Positions 44,701 to 54,321 of a DNA stretch of 64,000 nucleotides are shown in pieces. The notes beneath the pieces are model-generated. The model did no database searches, was not told the origin of the DNA, and worked only from the letters and a program-made list of their open reading frames with translations. Position 1 is the stretch's first letter. Every line of letters starts with the position of its first letter. A program made the translations under genes and the position numbers. The stretch covers positions 1-64,000 of the forward strand of contig CAPPGO010000007.1 of the NCBI GenBank assembly GCA_948678575.1, read 5' to 3'. The stretch comes from an uncultured Clostridia bacterium. Its GTDB lineage: Bacteria; Bacillota; Clostridia; TANB77; CAG-508.

Positions 44701-44792
44701 AACGCATATCCTCCTTAAAATAATATTTTTGTGTCACTTTTTGCAGTAGCACATGTTAGGTTCTTTATATACTATTTCCTAACTTCAATACT

Positions 44793-44834
44793 ATTATACA
44801 TCTATTTTTAGCAAAGTCAATAGTAGAGTGCTAA
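44793..44834 (-). promoter_or_regulatory. hsp20 promoter with CIRCE-like operator
   Basis: On the minus strand TTGACT (44815-44820), a 16-nt spacer and TATAAT (44793-44798). Read on the plus strand, TTAGCAAAG, nine bases, GAGTGCTAA (44808-44834) fits the CIRCE form TTAGCACTC-N9-GAGTGCTAA with three changes in the left arm. HrcA binding there would cover the -35 box. Confidence 0.7.
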
Positions 44835-44848
44835 TTTTTTAAATTTTT

Positions 44849-47458
44849 TTATAACCATTCTCCATATCTCTTAATATAAACTTTTTTAGCTAAACTTGCC
44901 AAAATACAATATAAAAATGTAATAGCAAAAATCATAATTATATATTCAAAAGCAATTGGCACAAATCCTAATATTGCACCAAATCTGGTAAATGGAACTA
45001 AAATTCCAATAGTCATAAGCAAAATTGAAGATATATATACTGGTAGACTTGCATTGCTTTGTATAAATGGTATTTTGGATGTTCTTATAATATGCATACC
45101 TATTAAATTTGAAACAATGCTATATGAAAACCATATAGTTTGAAAATGCTCTACATCTTTTACTTTAAATATAAACCATAATGATACAAAAATTACTATA
45201 TCAAAAATTGAACTAACTGGCCCCATGAATAACATAAAAGTTTTTAAACTCTTTATATTAAATTTTTTAGGTTCTTTTAAATACTCTTTATCCACATTAT
45301 CAAATGGAAGCGTAAGTTGTCCGAAATCATAAATTAAACCTTCTACTAATAATTGAATTGGTGTTTCTGGTAAAAACGGTAAACAAACACTTGCAATTAT
45401 AACAGATACAACCTCTCCAAAATTAAAACTTGTTGCTAGTTTTATATATTTCATTAAATTAGCAAAAGTGACTCTGCCTTCTGTTACCCCATCTAACAAA
45501 ACATTTAGATCTTTTTCAAGCAAAATAATATCTGCTGATTCTTTTGCAATATCAACAGCTGTATCAACTGAAACTCCAATATCTGAATTGGTAAGCGAAG
45601 GACTATCATTTATTCCATCTCCCATATATCCAACTATATTATCAGATTGCCTTAAAATTCTAACTATTCTCGATTTTTGAATAGGAGATAATTTTACAAA
45701 TATATTAGTATTTCTCAGTAATCTTTGAACAGCTAAATCAGATAATTTATCTATTTTACTTCCTTCTACAATATTTTCTGAGTTTATCCCTACTTTATTA
45801 CATATACATCTTGTAACTTCTAGATTATCTCCTGTTAAAACTATAACTCTTATGCCAGCATTATTTAATTTTTCTATTGATTCCTTAGCTGTTGCTTTTG
45901 GTGGATCTAGAAATCCAATAAGACCTATCAGAATCATATCTTTTTCATTAGAAACATCAAAATTTTCTATAGTATTTATATCAATTCTTTTGCTTATTGC
46001 TACTACTCTTAATCCATCTTCATTTAATTTTTTTACTATTTTTTTGATATTTTCTTTTACCTCTTTTGTCATAGGTAAAATTTCCTCATTTTTTTCTATT
46101 TTTGTGGAAATATTTAATATTTCTTCCACTGCTCCCTTAGTTATTAATTCCTTTTCTCCGTCTTTTTCCACCACAATTGACAAACGTCTTCGAGAAAAAT
46201 CAAAAGGAATTTCATCAACTTTCTTATATTCTTTTGTTAAATATTCCAAATTATTTTCTAATGCTCTATTTATAACTGCTTCATCAATATTTCCATTCAA
46301 ACCTGTTTGAAAATATGAATTTAAAAAAGCATATTTTAATATACTCATATTTTCATTTCCATATATATCTAAGTATTTCTCCAATACAATTTTGTCTTCC
46401 GTTAATGTACCTGTTTTATCTGTACATAAAATATTCATTGCACCAAAATTTTGAATACTATCAAGTTTTTTTATAATAGTTTTCTTCTTAGACATTCTAA
46501 CAGCGCCCTTAGACAAGCTTGATGATAATATAACTGGTAATAATAATGGTGTGATACATATCGCTATCGCAACAGCAAAAGTAAAAGCGACAATAATATT
46601 ATGTTTTTCAACATTTAAAATAAATACTATTGGTATCATAACTAGCATAAATCGAATTAATAATCGGCTAATATCTTCTATACCTTTCTGAAATGCTGTT
46701 TTATCTTTTTCAGAAGTTAATGTATGAGCAATTTTTCCAAAATAAGTAGAATCACCTGTTTTTATAACAATTCCCTTAGCTGAACCAGATATAACATTTG
46801 TTCCCATAAAACAAATATTATCTAAATCTATAATACTTTCAATTTCTTCACTTTGTAATTCAACAGATTTCTTTACACTATCAGATTCTCCTGTAAGAGA
46901 TGCTTGTCCCACATATAAATCTTTTGCTTCTATAATTCTTAAATCAGCTGGTATCATACTTCCAGCAGATAATAAAACTATATCTCCTACTACAACATCT
47001 TTTATTGGAATTTTTACTTCTTTTCCTTCTCTTATAACTATTGTAGTTGTTGCTACCATTTCTTTTAACTTTTCAGCAGATTTATTAGATTTATATTCTT
47101 CAAAAAATTCTAATAATGTACTTGTTGTTACTAAAATAGCAATTACTATAATATTTGCATAACTTGGAATTTCTGCTAAATATACATCTGTATATATTAA
47201 TATACAAACAATTCCCATCAAAATGCAATTAAATGGTGTAAATAAACTTTCTAAAAAATAATTGTACCATTTCTTTGGTTTGGCTTGCTTTATCTCATTA
47301 TAGCCAAATCTCTTTAATCTGTCATTTGCTTCGTCATTAGAAATACCAGATTCGTTTACATTTTGTTTTTGTAAAAATTGAGTTTTACTTAATTTTGAAC
47401 TATTACTATACATTTTTGATATATCTACTTCTTCTTTAAAATTCGTCATTACCTTCAC
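44849..47458 (-). CDS. mgtA: MgtA-type P-type Mg2+ transport ATPase
   Basis: 869 aa. P-type ATPase motifs: LTGES, phosphorylation site DKTGTLT, TGDN, GDGINDSPSL. The segment SIQNFGAMNILCTDKTGTLTEDKIVLEKY is close to enterobacterial MgtA, and the membrane segment ITPLLLPVILSSSLSKGAVRMSKKK matches it as well. It pumps Mg2+ into the cell. An upstream Mg-sensing leader was looked for at 47459-47550 but none was recognised. It is monocistronic. Confidence 0.88.
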   Translation of the reverse strand: MKVMTNFKEEVDISKMYSNSSKLSKTQFLQKQNVNESGISNDEANDRLKRFGYNEIKQAKPKKWYNYFLESLFTPFNCILMGIVCILIYTDVYLAEIPSYANIIVIAILVTTSTLLEFFEEYKSNKSAEKLKEMVATTTIVIREGKEVKIPIKDVVVGDIVLLSAGSMIPADLRIIEAKDLYVGQASLTGESDSVKKSVELQSEEIESIIDLDNICFMGTNVISGSAKGIVIKTGDSTYFGKIAHTLTSEKDKTAFQKGIEDISRLLIRFMLVMIPIVFILNVEKHNIIVAFTFAVAIAICITPLLLPVILSSSLSKGAVRMSKKKTIIKKLDSIQNFGAMNILCTDKTGTLTEDKIVLEKYLDIYGNENMSILKYAFLNSYFQTGLNGNIDEAVINRALENNLEYLTKEYKKVDEIPFDFSRRRLSIVVEKDGEKELITKGAVEEILNISTKIEKNEEILPMTKEVKENIKKIVKKLNEDGLRVVAISKRIDINTIENFDVSNEKDMILIGLIGFLDPPKATAKESIEKLNNAGIRVIVLTGDNLEVTRCICNKVGINSENIVEGSKIDKLSDLAVQRLLRNTNIFVKLSPIQKSRIVRILRQSDNIVGYMGDGINDSPSLTNSDIGVSVDTAVDIAKESADIILLEKDLNVLLDGVTEGRVTFANLMKYIKLATSFNFGEVVSVIIASVCLPFLPETPIQLLVEGLIYDFGQLTLPFDNVDKEYLKEPKKFNIKSLKTFMLFMGPVSSIFDIVIFVSLWFIFKVKDVEHFQTIWFSYSIVSNLIGMHIIRTSKIPFIQSNASLPVYISSILLMTIGILVPFTRFGAILGFVPIAFEYIIMIFAITFLYCILASLAKKVYIKRYGEWL

Positions 47459-47510
47459 CTCGATTTAATATGTAACTTATTTTACACTAAAATTATGGCT
47501 TTTATGCGAA

Positions 47511-47546
47511 AAAAAAGAACAAACTGTCAAAACTATTTGTTCTTTT
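47511..47546 (-). terminator. Terminator of mnmA
   Basis: AAAAGAACAAA and TTTGTTCTTTT form an 11-bp stem, 12-nt loop, T-run on the minus strand, 5 nt after the stop. Confidence 0.85.
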
Positions 47547-47550
47547 CTAG

Positions 47551-48606
<1,056 letters not shown>

Positions 48607-48630
48607 TTTTTAAACTCCTTTTAATCTATA

Positions 48631-48861
48631 TTACATTATATTTACATATCCAAAGAATATAGTTGCAAATAATAAAGCATATAGAATTGCTGAACAATAA
48701 TCTTTCTTACAAATTTTATAAACAACAGCTACTATTCCTGTAATTCCACAAACAATCATAGTAATTGTTCCAGTAAACAAACCTCTTAAAAAACTAAATT
48801 CTAAAAACCCTATAGTACCTATTATAATAAATATAATATCCATAATTTTATCTTTTTTCAT
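48631..48861 (-). CDS. Small two/three-helix membrane protein, unknown
   Basis: This 76-aa hydrophobic protein has segments at about 6-22, 27-48 and 53-74, separated by short basic loops (KICKKDYC). It has no recognised family. It starts the mnmA transcript (24-nt gap), possibly coincidentally. Confidence 0.6.
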   Translation of the reverse strand: MKKDKIMDIIFIIIGTIGFLEFSFLRGLFTGTITMIVCGITGIVAVVYKICKKDYCSAILYALLFATIFFGYVNIM

Positions 48862-48896
48862 ATCAAATCACCTCTTTTTTTACATAAATTATAACA

Positions 48897-48932
48897 CAAA
48901 AGCAAGTAGTTTTCAATTACTACTTGCTTTTA
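48897..48932 (-). terminator. Terminator of the GntR/ABC operon
   Basis: AGCAAGTAGT (48901-48910) and ACTACTTGCT (48919-48928), A and T flanks. The loop and stem closely match the terminator at 55847-55880. Confidence 0.85.
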
Positions 48933-48939
48933 TTAAAAC

Positions 48940-49572
48940 TTAAAATTCTTTATTTTGATATATTTTGTTTGATACTAAATATGATCCACCTAGCAATAAT
49001 ACAAACATTATTGGAAGTGCTATATACCAACAGTTATCTAACATATTTATTGCATTTATGAAAACTGTCATATTCACAAAATTTGATATTAAAGTTATTA
49101 TTCCTATTACACCAAATATCATTGTAAACAAAATTATTCTTCCATTTGTAGCTCCAAACTTAAATATTATTGGATAAAGCAATGAAATAATAATAAAACT
49201 TGATAATAAGGTTCCCATTAATGATGCTACATTTTCTTCTAAGTTGATACTATTAGTTTTTATATAACTAACTATTATAGAAATGGCTAATGATAATATT
49301 ATTAAAATAATTGTTAGAATTATTGAAGAAATATATTTCGCTTTAACAATATTTTTTCTTCCGTTTGGAAAAGTTATTGCGTAAGCATTCCAATTATTAA
49401 AATCATCATAACTAAATGTTGATATAAATAGCATTATTCCAATAAATGGTATTATAAAAGTTGCATCAAATGAACCTTGTACTATCATTATAAAATATAC
49501 CAAAAATATCATAAGCATTGATTTCATATTTGCCTTCATTACTAAAAAATCTTTTTTTATTAAACCTAACAT
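48940..49572 (-). CDS. ABC-2 transporter permease
   Basis: This 210-aa protein has five to six hydrophobic segments and the ABC-2 style N-terminus MLGLIKKDFLVMKANMKS. It overlaps the ATPase gene by 7 nt. It probably forms an exporter with the ATPase, resembling the YtrBCDEF/BcrAB-type systems controlled by GntR-YtrA regulators, often linked to cell-wall antibiotic stress. Substrate is unknown. Confidence 0.85.
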   Translation of the reverse strand: MLGLIKKDFLVMKANMKSMLMIFLVYFIMIVQGSFDATFIIPFIGIMLFISTFSYDDFNNWNAYAITFPNGRKNIVKAKYISSIILTIILIILSLAISIIVSYIKTNSINLEENVASLMGTLLSSFIIISLLYPIIFKFGATNGRIILFTMIFGVIGIITLISNFVNMTVFINAINMLDNCWYIALPIMFVLLLGGSYLVSNKIYQNKEF

Positions 49573-50432
49573 GCTTTCTCCCCCTTAATTACTAATAGCA
49601 TTAAATCTTCTAATGTAATTTTATCTATCACACATTCATTATATTTTCTACTTGCTTCTTCTTTATTGTGCACTAATATATCGTATGAATATTTTGACTT
49701 TTTATAAGCTATAATGTCCTTTTTGTCTATATTAGAAAAATAATCAATATTACATTTTAAAATTGCATAATTATCAATTATCTCATCTCTTGATTTTGCT
49801 AATACTTTCTTTCCCTTATCTATAAATATTATTTCATCTGCAATATGCTCTAAATCAGTAGTTATATGAGTAGATAATAAAATAGAATGTTCTTCATCCT
49901 CTATAAATTTTAAAAATATGTCTAATACCTCATTTCTAGCAATTGGATCTAATCCACTTGTTGGTTCATCTAATATAAGCAATTTAGGCTTATGAGCTAA
50001 TGCTGTTGCAATTTCTAATTTCTTTCTCATTCCTTTTGACATTGATTTTATAGGTTTATCATCTGGTAAACCAAACTCTTTTAAATAAGAGAAATATAAA
50101 TTGCTATCCCAATTTTTGTATATATCTTTCATAGAAATATTTATATCTTTTGCATTAAGAATTTCTGGAAAAAACATATTGTCCAAAACTACTCCAATAT
50201 CTTCTTTTATATCAGTTTCTAATTTTTTATAATCTTTACCAAATATTTTTATATCTCCACTATCTATTTTAATAATATTTAGCATTGATTTTATTAAAGT
50301 AGTTTTACCAGCTCCATTTTCACCAATCAAACCTACGATAGTACCTTTTGGAATTTCTATATCCAATTCTCCTAATGCGAATTTTTCATCATATCTCTTT
50401 TTCAAATTCTTTATTTCTATAATATTCTCCAT
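49566..50432 (-). CDS. ABC transporter ATPase
   Basis: 288 aa. Walker A GENGAGKTT (37-45), signature SKGMRKKLEIATALAHK, Walker B LLILDEPTSGLDP, and the HITTDLEHIAD H-loop, followed by a C-terminal extension of about 80 residues. It overlaps both neighbours (1 nt with gntR, 7 nt with permease): a tight three-gene operon. Confidence 0.95.
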   Translation of the reverse strand: MENIIEIKNLKKRYDEKFALGELDIEIPKGTIVGLIGENGAGKTTLIKSMLNIIKIDSGDIKIFGKDYKKLETDIKEDIGVVLDNMFFPEILNAKDINISMKDIYKNWDSNLYFSYLKEFGLPDDKPIKSMSKGMRKKLEIATALAHKPKLLILDEPTSGLDPIARNEVLDIFLKFIEDEEHSILLSTHITTDLEHIADEIIFIDKGKKVLAKSRDEIIDNYAILKCNIDYFSNIDKKDIIAYKKSKYSYDILVHNKEEASRKYNECVIDKITLEDLMLLVIKGEKAC

Positions 50433-50809
50433 TATAGTCCCTCCTCATAAAACATTTTGAACATTTCTATTACATCTTTCTCACATATTTCAAATCTATT
50501 AGAAATAGCAACAATTTTTTCTATGTATTTTTCTATATCTTTTTGAGCTTGTTCTTTTGCCAGTTCTGTATTTTTCGGTGCTACAAAAGTTCCTTTACCT
50601 TGTATTGACTTCAAATACCCTTCTGCTTCTAACTCATCATAAGCTTTTTTGATAGTCATAGCACTTATTTTTATATCTTGTGCTAATACTCTAATTGAAG
50701 GCAGTGCTTCATCTTCTTTTAGCTCACCATCTAATATTTGATTAATAATAGATTTCTTTATTTGTTCATATATTGGAACAGAACTACTATTACTAATAAG
50801 CATCTTCAT
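50432..50809 (-). CDS. GntR-family regulator (YtrA type)
   Basis: This 125-aa protein has a winged helix (about 8-75): SVPIYEQIKKSIINQILDGEL then LPSIRVLAQDIKISAMTIKKAYDELEAEGYL. The short helical C-terminus without an effector domain is typical of the YtrA subfamily, which represses its own ABC transporter operon. The promoter upstream contains overlapping repeats of GTGTTATATA. Confidence 0.94.
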   Translation of the reverse strand: MKMLISNSSSVPIYEQIKKSIINQILDGELKEDEALPSIRVLAQDIKISAMTIKKAYDELEAEGYLKSIQGKGTFVAPKNTELAKEQAQKDIEKYIEKIVAISNRFEICEKDVIEMFKMFYEEGL

Positions 50810-50823
50810 ATTATCGCCTCCTT

Positions 50824-50859
50824 GTTATACAGTATATAACACTATATAACACTTGTCAA
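50824..50859 (-). promoter_or_regulatory. GntR-operon promoter with operator repeats
   Basis: TTGACA (50854-50859), 17 nt, TATACT (50831-50836) on the minus strand, nearly consensus. The spacer and -10 contain AGTGTTATAT twice in tandem, then the inverted TGTATAAC. GTTATA-N5-TATAAC spans 50824-50840. Binding would block the polymerase. Confidence 0.8.
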
Positions 50860-50869
50860 TATTTTTCAT

Positions 50870-50906
50870 AAAAAAAGTAAGTAATTTTTAATTACTTACT
50901 TAAATT
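50870..50906 (-). terminator. Terminator overlapping histidine kinase 3' end
   Basis: 12-nt perfect arms (50875-50886 and 50890-50901) with a 3-nt loop and T/A flanks. The last codons of the kinase are in the stem. Confidence 0.75.
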
Positions 50907-51783
50907 TTATTTCTATTATTAAATAATGATTTTCATATTTTGCTTGTATATTTCCATTATTTAATTCTACCAATTGTTTAGCAATAGATAATCCTATTCC
51001 ATTTGATTTCTTAGCATTTTCTACTGTATAATACCTATCAAATATTTTCTCTAAACTCGTTGTATCTATTAAATTAGTCTTATTTGAAAATATTATTGTT
51101 CCATCTTCTTTCAAAATTATATTAAAATTATTTTCGCTATATTTAATTGCATTAGATATAATATTTTCAAAAATCCTTTTCAGCATATTCTCATTTAATA
51201 ATTTAAAAATTTTTTTCTCACATATTTCTATTTTAGGATTTATATTATATTCTTTAAAGAAACTATAAAATCCAATAATAGAATCTTCTAAAATATTATT
51301 GATACAAACATTTTCTCTTTGGACTTCATTATGTATGTCTATACTTTTAGAAAAATCAAATAATTGATCTGTTAATTCTGTTAAATCTTGCACTTTACTA
51401 TCAATAATATTCAAATAGTTTATTTGTTTTTCTGTAATATTATTATTATTTTCCATTAAATCAAGATAACCTCTTATTGCTGTAAGAGGTGTCCTTAAAT
51501 CATGAGAAATATTGGTTATTGATGATTTAAGTTCTTGATTTCCGTTTCTATATTCAAGTTCTAATTGTCTCAATTCTTTTAAACTTTTATTTAAAGTATT
51601 AGCTAACTTTTTTAGAGTTCTATTATTAGTATTAACTGTAATTAATTTATTAGTATCTGATTTTATAATTGTAGATAAATCTTCTCCTATGTTATTGATT
51701 TCATTATTCATTATCAAAAGTTTTATTATTAAAAATATTAAAAAAATTGATGATACTACAAATAAATAAAACCATATACTCAT
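50896..51783 (-). CDS. Sensor histidine kinase
   Basis: 295 aa. One N-terminal membrane segment (about 5-25), a dimerisation H-box with SHDLRTPLTAIRGYLD (phospho-His94), an ATP-binding domain with N-box NAIKYSENNFNI and G-box GIGLSIAKQLVELNNG. There is no large external sensor domain, as in intramembrane-sensing kinases linked to ABC transporters. It is the last gene of the operon with an OmpR-type regulator upstream (53628-54290). Confidence 0.94.
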   Translation of the reverse strand: MSIWFYLFVVSSIFLIFLIIKLLIMNNEINNIGEDLSTIIKSDTNKLITVNTNNRTLKKLANTLNKSLKELRQLELEYRNGNQELKSSITNISHDLRTPLTAIRGYLDLMENNNNITEKQINYLNIIDSKVQDLTELTDQLFDFSKSIDIHNEVQRENVCINNILEDSIIGFYSFFKEYNINPKIEICEKKIFKLLNENMLKRIFENIISNAIKYSENNFNIILKEDGTIIFSNKTNLIDTTSLEKIFDRYYTVENAKKSNGIGLSIAKQLVELNNGNIQAKYENHYLIIEIKFK

Positions 51784-51796
51784 ATATTTTACTTCC

Positions 51797-52624
51797 TTAT
51801 TTTAATTCTTTTTTATTAAATATAATTAACCCTGCACCAGTAAATATAATAACATTAACTAGCGAATATACAGGTAATATATTGAAATTAGTGTTATTTC
51901 CTCCAGCAATTTGAAAAGCTTGACCTGCTGGTAAAAAATCTACAATAGTCTGATAAATTTTCATTTCTTTTTCAGTAGGATACCTTGGATTTGGCTCTTC
52001 TTTTGTTATCATTTCTCCACTTTCATTAATAGTAACTGTTTGTATTATTGGTGAAGAACACAAAAGATTAAAACAAGTTAGTGCAATCATCATCATTAAA
52101 AAAGCTACGATTATTGTTCCTATTGCTGTATAAGTTTTATTAGAACAAACCATTGCAATAAATGTATCTATTGCTGAAAATGCCATAATTAAAAATAATA
52201 TATCAATAAATAATGTAGTAAAATTAATTCCTTCAACTTTAACCCAACCAAATAATGGTGTTCCAACACAAGCTGATATAAAAGAAAATACTATATAACA
52301 AAAAACACTTGCAATACTAACAATAATTAAATTTGATAAATATATTTGAATTCTACTATGTCCTATTGTAATTTTATTTCTAATAGCTCCATCCGAATAT
52401 TCTACTCCTAAAAATAAACTTACAAATATTGCTACCACTATTCCTATAATAGTAGAATAATTAAGTATAATTTGTTCTACCTGTATAACTTCTCCGTACT
52501 CTTTCATATCTTTATATTGAGTATAAATCATAAATAAAGACATAAATATAGAAAAAATTAAAAATAACCAAAATGCTCTATTTTTTCTCAATCTTGTAAA
52601 ACCTGCATTTAATAATTTAATCAT
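51797..52624 (-). CDS. ABC-2 type permease, bacitracin/lantibiotic type
   Basis: 275 aa from the ATG at 52624, with six hydrophobic segments. The start is MIKLLNAGFTRLRKNRAFW, typical of BcrB/LanE-G permeases. I chose 52624 because GGAGGT lies directly upstream; a TTG at 52639 overlaps the ATPase. It overlaps the ATPase by 8 nt. It pairs with the upstream ATPase to export or shield from peptide antibiotics, by family inference. Confidence 0.88.
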   Translation of the reverse strand: MIKLLNAGFTRLRKNRAFWLFLIFSIFMSLFMIYTQYKDMKEYGEVIQVEQIILNYSTIIGIVVAIFVSLFLGVEYSDGAIRNKITIGHSRIQIYLSNLIIVSIASVFCYIVFSFISACVGTPLFGWVKVEGINFTTLFIDILFLIMAFSAIDTFIAMVCSNKTYTAIGTIIVAFLMMMIALTCFNLLCSSPIIQTVTINESGEMITKEEPNPRYPTEKEMKIYQTIVDFLPAGQAFQIAGGNNTNFNILPVYSLVNVIIFTGAGLIIFNKKELK

Positions 52625-53531
52625 TTTTAGCACCTCCAATCAAATTTATAAAATAGTTTTCTAATGATTCTTCTTGCTCATGAATTTCATCTACTATTAA
52701 ATTTTTATTGAATAGTTCTGTAATAAATTTTGATAAATTATATTTACCATAAACATTTATGGTTTTACTATCTATTACTTCATAATCAACTTTATTTTCT
52801 TCAAAATATTTCACAAAGTCTTTTGGATTACTTACTTTTAATATAAGTTTGTGTTCCATTTTTCTCATAAGCTCTTCATTGCTTATTTCTTTAATAATAG
52901 AACCATTATCTAAGAATCCATAATGAGTTGCTATTTTTGATAATTCATCCAAATAATGACTAGATATTAAAATAGTAATTCTTTTTTCTTTATTTAATTT
53001 TAAAATTAATTCTCTAATTTCTATAATTCCTTGTGGATCAAGTCCATTAATAGGTTCATCTAAAATTAAGAAATCTGGATTACTTGCTAAACTAATTGCA
53101 ATTCCCAATCTTTGTTTCATTCCTAGTGAAAAATTCTTTGCCTTTTTCTTGCCTGTTTTTTCTAATCCAACTAATTTTAGAAGTTCATTAATTCCATCAA
53201 AACTTGGCATTCCTACTAATTTATATTGTTCTATCAAATTGTCCCTAGCACTCATTTCTCCATAAATTGATGGTGATTCAATAATTGCTCCTATTCTTTT
53301 TCGAACACTTGATATCTCACTGCTATTGTTTTTTATTCCATAAATAGCATAACTCCCATTAGTTGGCTTTTGTAATCCACAAATAATTCGAATAAGTGTC
53401 GTTTTACCTGCGCCATTTTTTCCAATTAATCCATATATACTACCTTTTTCAATATGAATACTTAAATGGCTTAATGCTTTAAAATTTTTATATCTCTTTT
53501 CAAGATTGTTTGTTTCTAATACATATTCCAT
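52617..53531 (-). CDS. ABC ATPase, BcrA/LanF type
   Basis: 304 aa. Walker A GKNGAGKTT (37-45), signature SLGMKQRLGIAISLASN, Walker B FLILDEPINGLDP, H-loop SSHYLDELSK. The length and C-terminal extension fit bacitracin-type exporters. Upstream are four phased repeats (53569-53608), likely binding sites of the adjacent response regulator. Its transcript includes the permease and kinase. Confidence 0.94.
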   Translation of the reverse strand: MEYVLETNNLEKRYKNFKALSHLSIHIEKGSIYGLIGKNGAGKTTLIRIICGLQKPTNGSYAIYGIKNNSSEISSVRKRIGAIIESPSIYGEMSARDNLIEQYKLVGMPSFDGINELLKLVGLEKTGKKKAKNFSLGMKQRLGIAISLASNPDFLILDEPINGLDPQGIIEIRELILKLNKEKRITILISSHYLDELSKIATHYGFLDNGSIIKEISNEELMRKMEHKLILKVSNPKDFVKYFEENKVDYEVIDSKTINVYGKYNLSKFITELFNKNLIVDEIHEQEESLENYFINLIGGAKND

Positions 53532-53568
53532 AAGTTTTCTCCTTTCAAAATCTAGTATAAAATAAAAA

Positions 53569-53608
53569 AGTTAAGAAAACAGTTAAGGAAAAGTAAAGAT
53601 TTAGTAAA
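53569..53608 (-). promoter_or_regulatory. Four phased direct repeats, likely regulator operator
   Basis: On the plus strand AGTTAA at 53569 and 53581, AGTAAA at 53592 and 53603: spacings 12, 11 and 11 nt. On the minus strand these read TTTACT, TTTACT, TTAACT, TTAACT. Repeats about one helical turn apart are the usual recognition layout of OmpR-family response regulators. They lie between the regulator gene and the ABC ATPase gene. Confidence 0.75.
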
Positions 53609-53627
53609 GATTTTTATATATACAATT

Positions 53628-54290
53628 TTAATCACACATTTTAAAACCAATTCCCCATACAGACTCAATATAATTTTCATCACTTATTTTTCTTATTTTT
53701 TTTCGAATATTACTGATATGAACTTTTAAAGAATTCTCATCACAATCTTCTGTATCAAGACTTATCAAATCCAGTAATTTGTTTTTAGTAATTGCTTGTC
53801 CATTATTTAATATTAGCTGTTTTAAAATTGCATATTCAGTTTTAGTTAAATTTACTTTTTCATTATTTAAAAGTAATGTGTGCTTATCATTTAATAATTC
53901 TAAGTTTTTATATTTTAAATTTTCTGTTAATTTATGCTTATTTTTCTGCCTTAATTGCACTTCGATTCTAGCTATTAATTCACTAGCATCAAATGGTTTG
54001 GTTATATAATCATTTGCACCTGACATTAAACATTTTACTTTATCCTCTGGCGAGATTTTAGCACTTAATACAATAATTGGTATATCTTTAACTGTTTTTA
54101 TTAGTTCTTCTCCACTCATAGCAGGTAGCATTAAATCTAATAATATCAAATCATACTTTTCTTTCTCTAACAAAAGCATCGCTTCTGTTCCTGAATACGC
54201 ATTATACGTTATGTATCCATGATTTTTCAAAATTTCTTCTATCATATTATGAATACTTATATCATCTTCAATTATCAAAATTTTAAACAA
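53628..54290 (-). CDS. OmpR-family response regulator
   Basis: 220 aa. Receiver domain (1-120) with acidic ED at 8-10, phospho-acceptor D52 in LILLDLMLPAMSGE, conserved Lys in ITKPFDASELIARI. Winged-helix DNA-binding domain (about 130-218) ending VWGIGFKMCD. It controls the ABC operon that follows, with the kinase at the operon's end. It starts 31 nt after the ABC-F gene. Confidence 0.95.
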   Translation of the reverse strand: MFKILIIEDDISIHNMIEEILKNHGYITYNAYSGTEAMLLLEKEKYDLILLDLMLPAMSGEELIKTVKDIPIIVLSAKISPEDKVKCLMSGANDYITKPFDASELIARIEVQLRQKNKHKLTENLKYKNLELLNDKHTLLLNNEKVNLTKTEYAILKQLILNNGQAITKNKLLDLISLDTEDCDENSLKVHISNIRKKIRKISDENYIESVWGIGFKMCD

Positions 54291-54321
54291 GTGCCTTACC
54301 TCACTTTCAAATTGTATAAAT

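Noticed and set aside
47459..47550. Mg2+-sensing riboswitch upstream of mgtA
   Set aside because: The interval is short and only contains the mnmA terminator and an AT-rich promoter region; no M-box elements seen.
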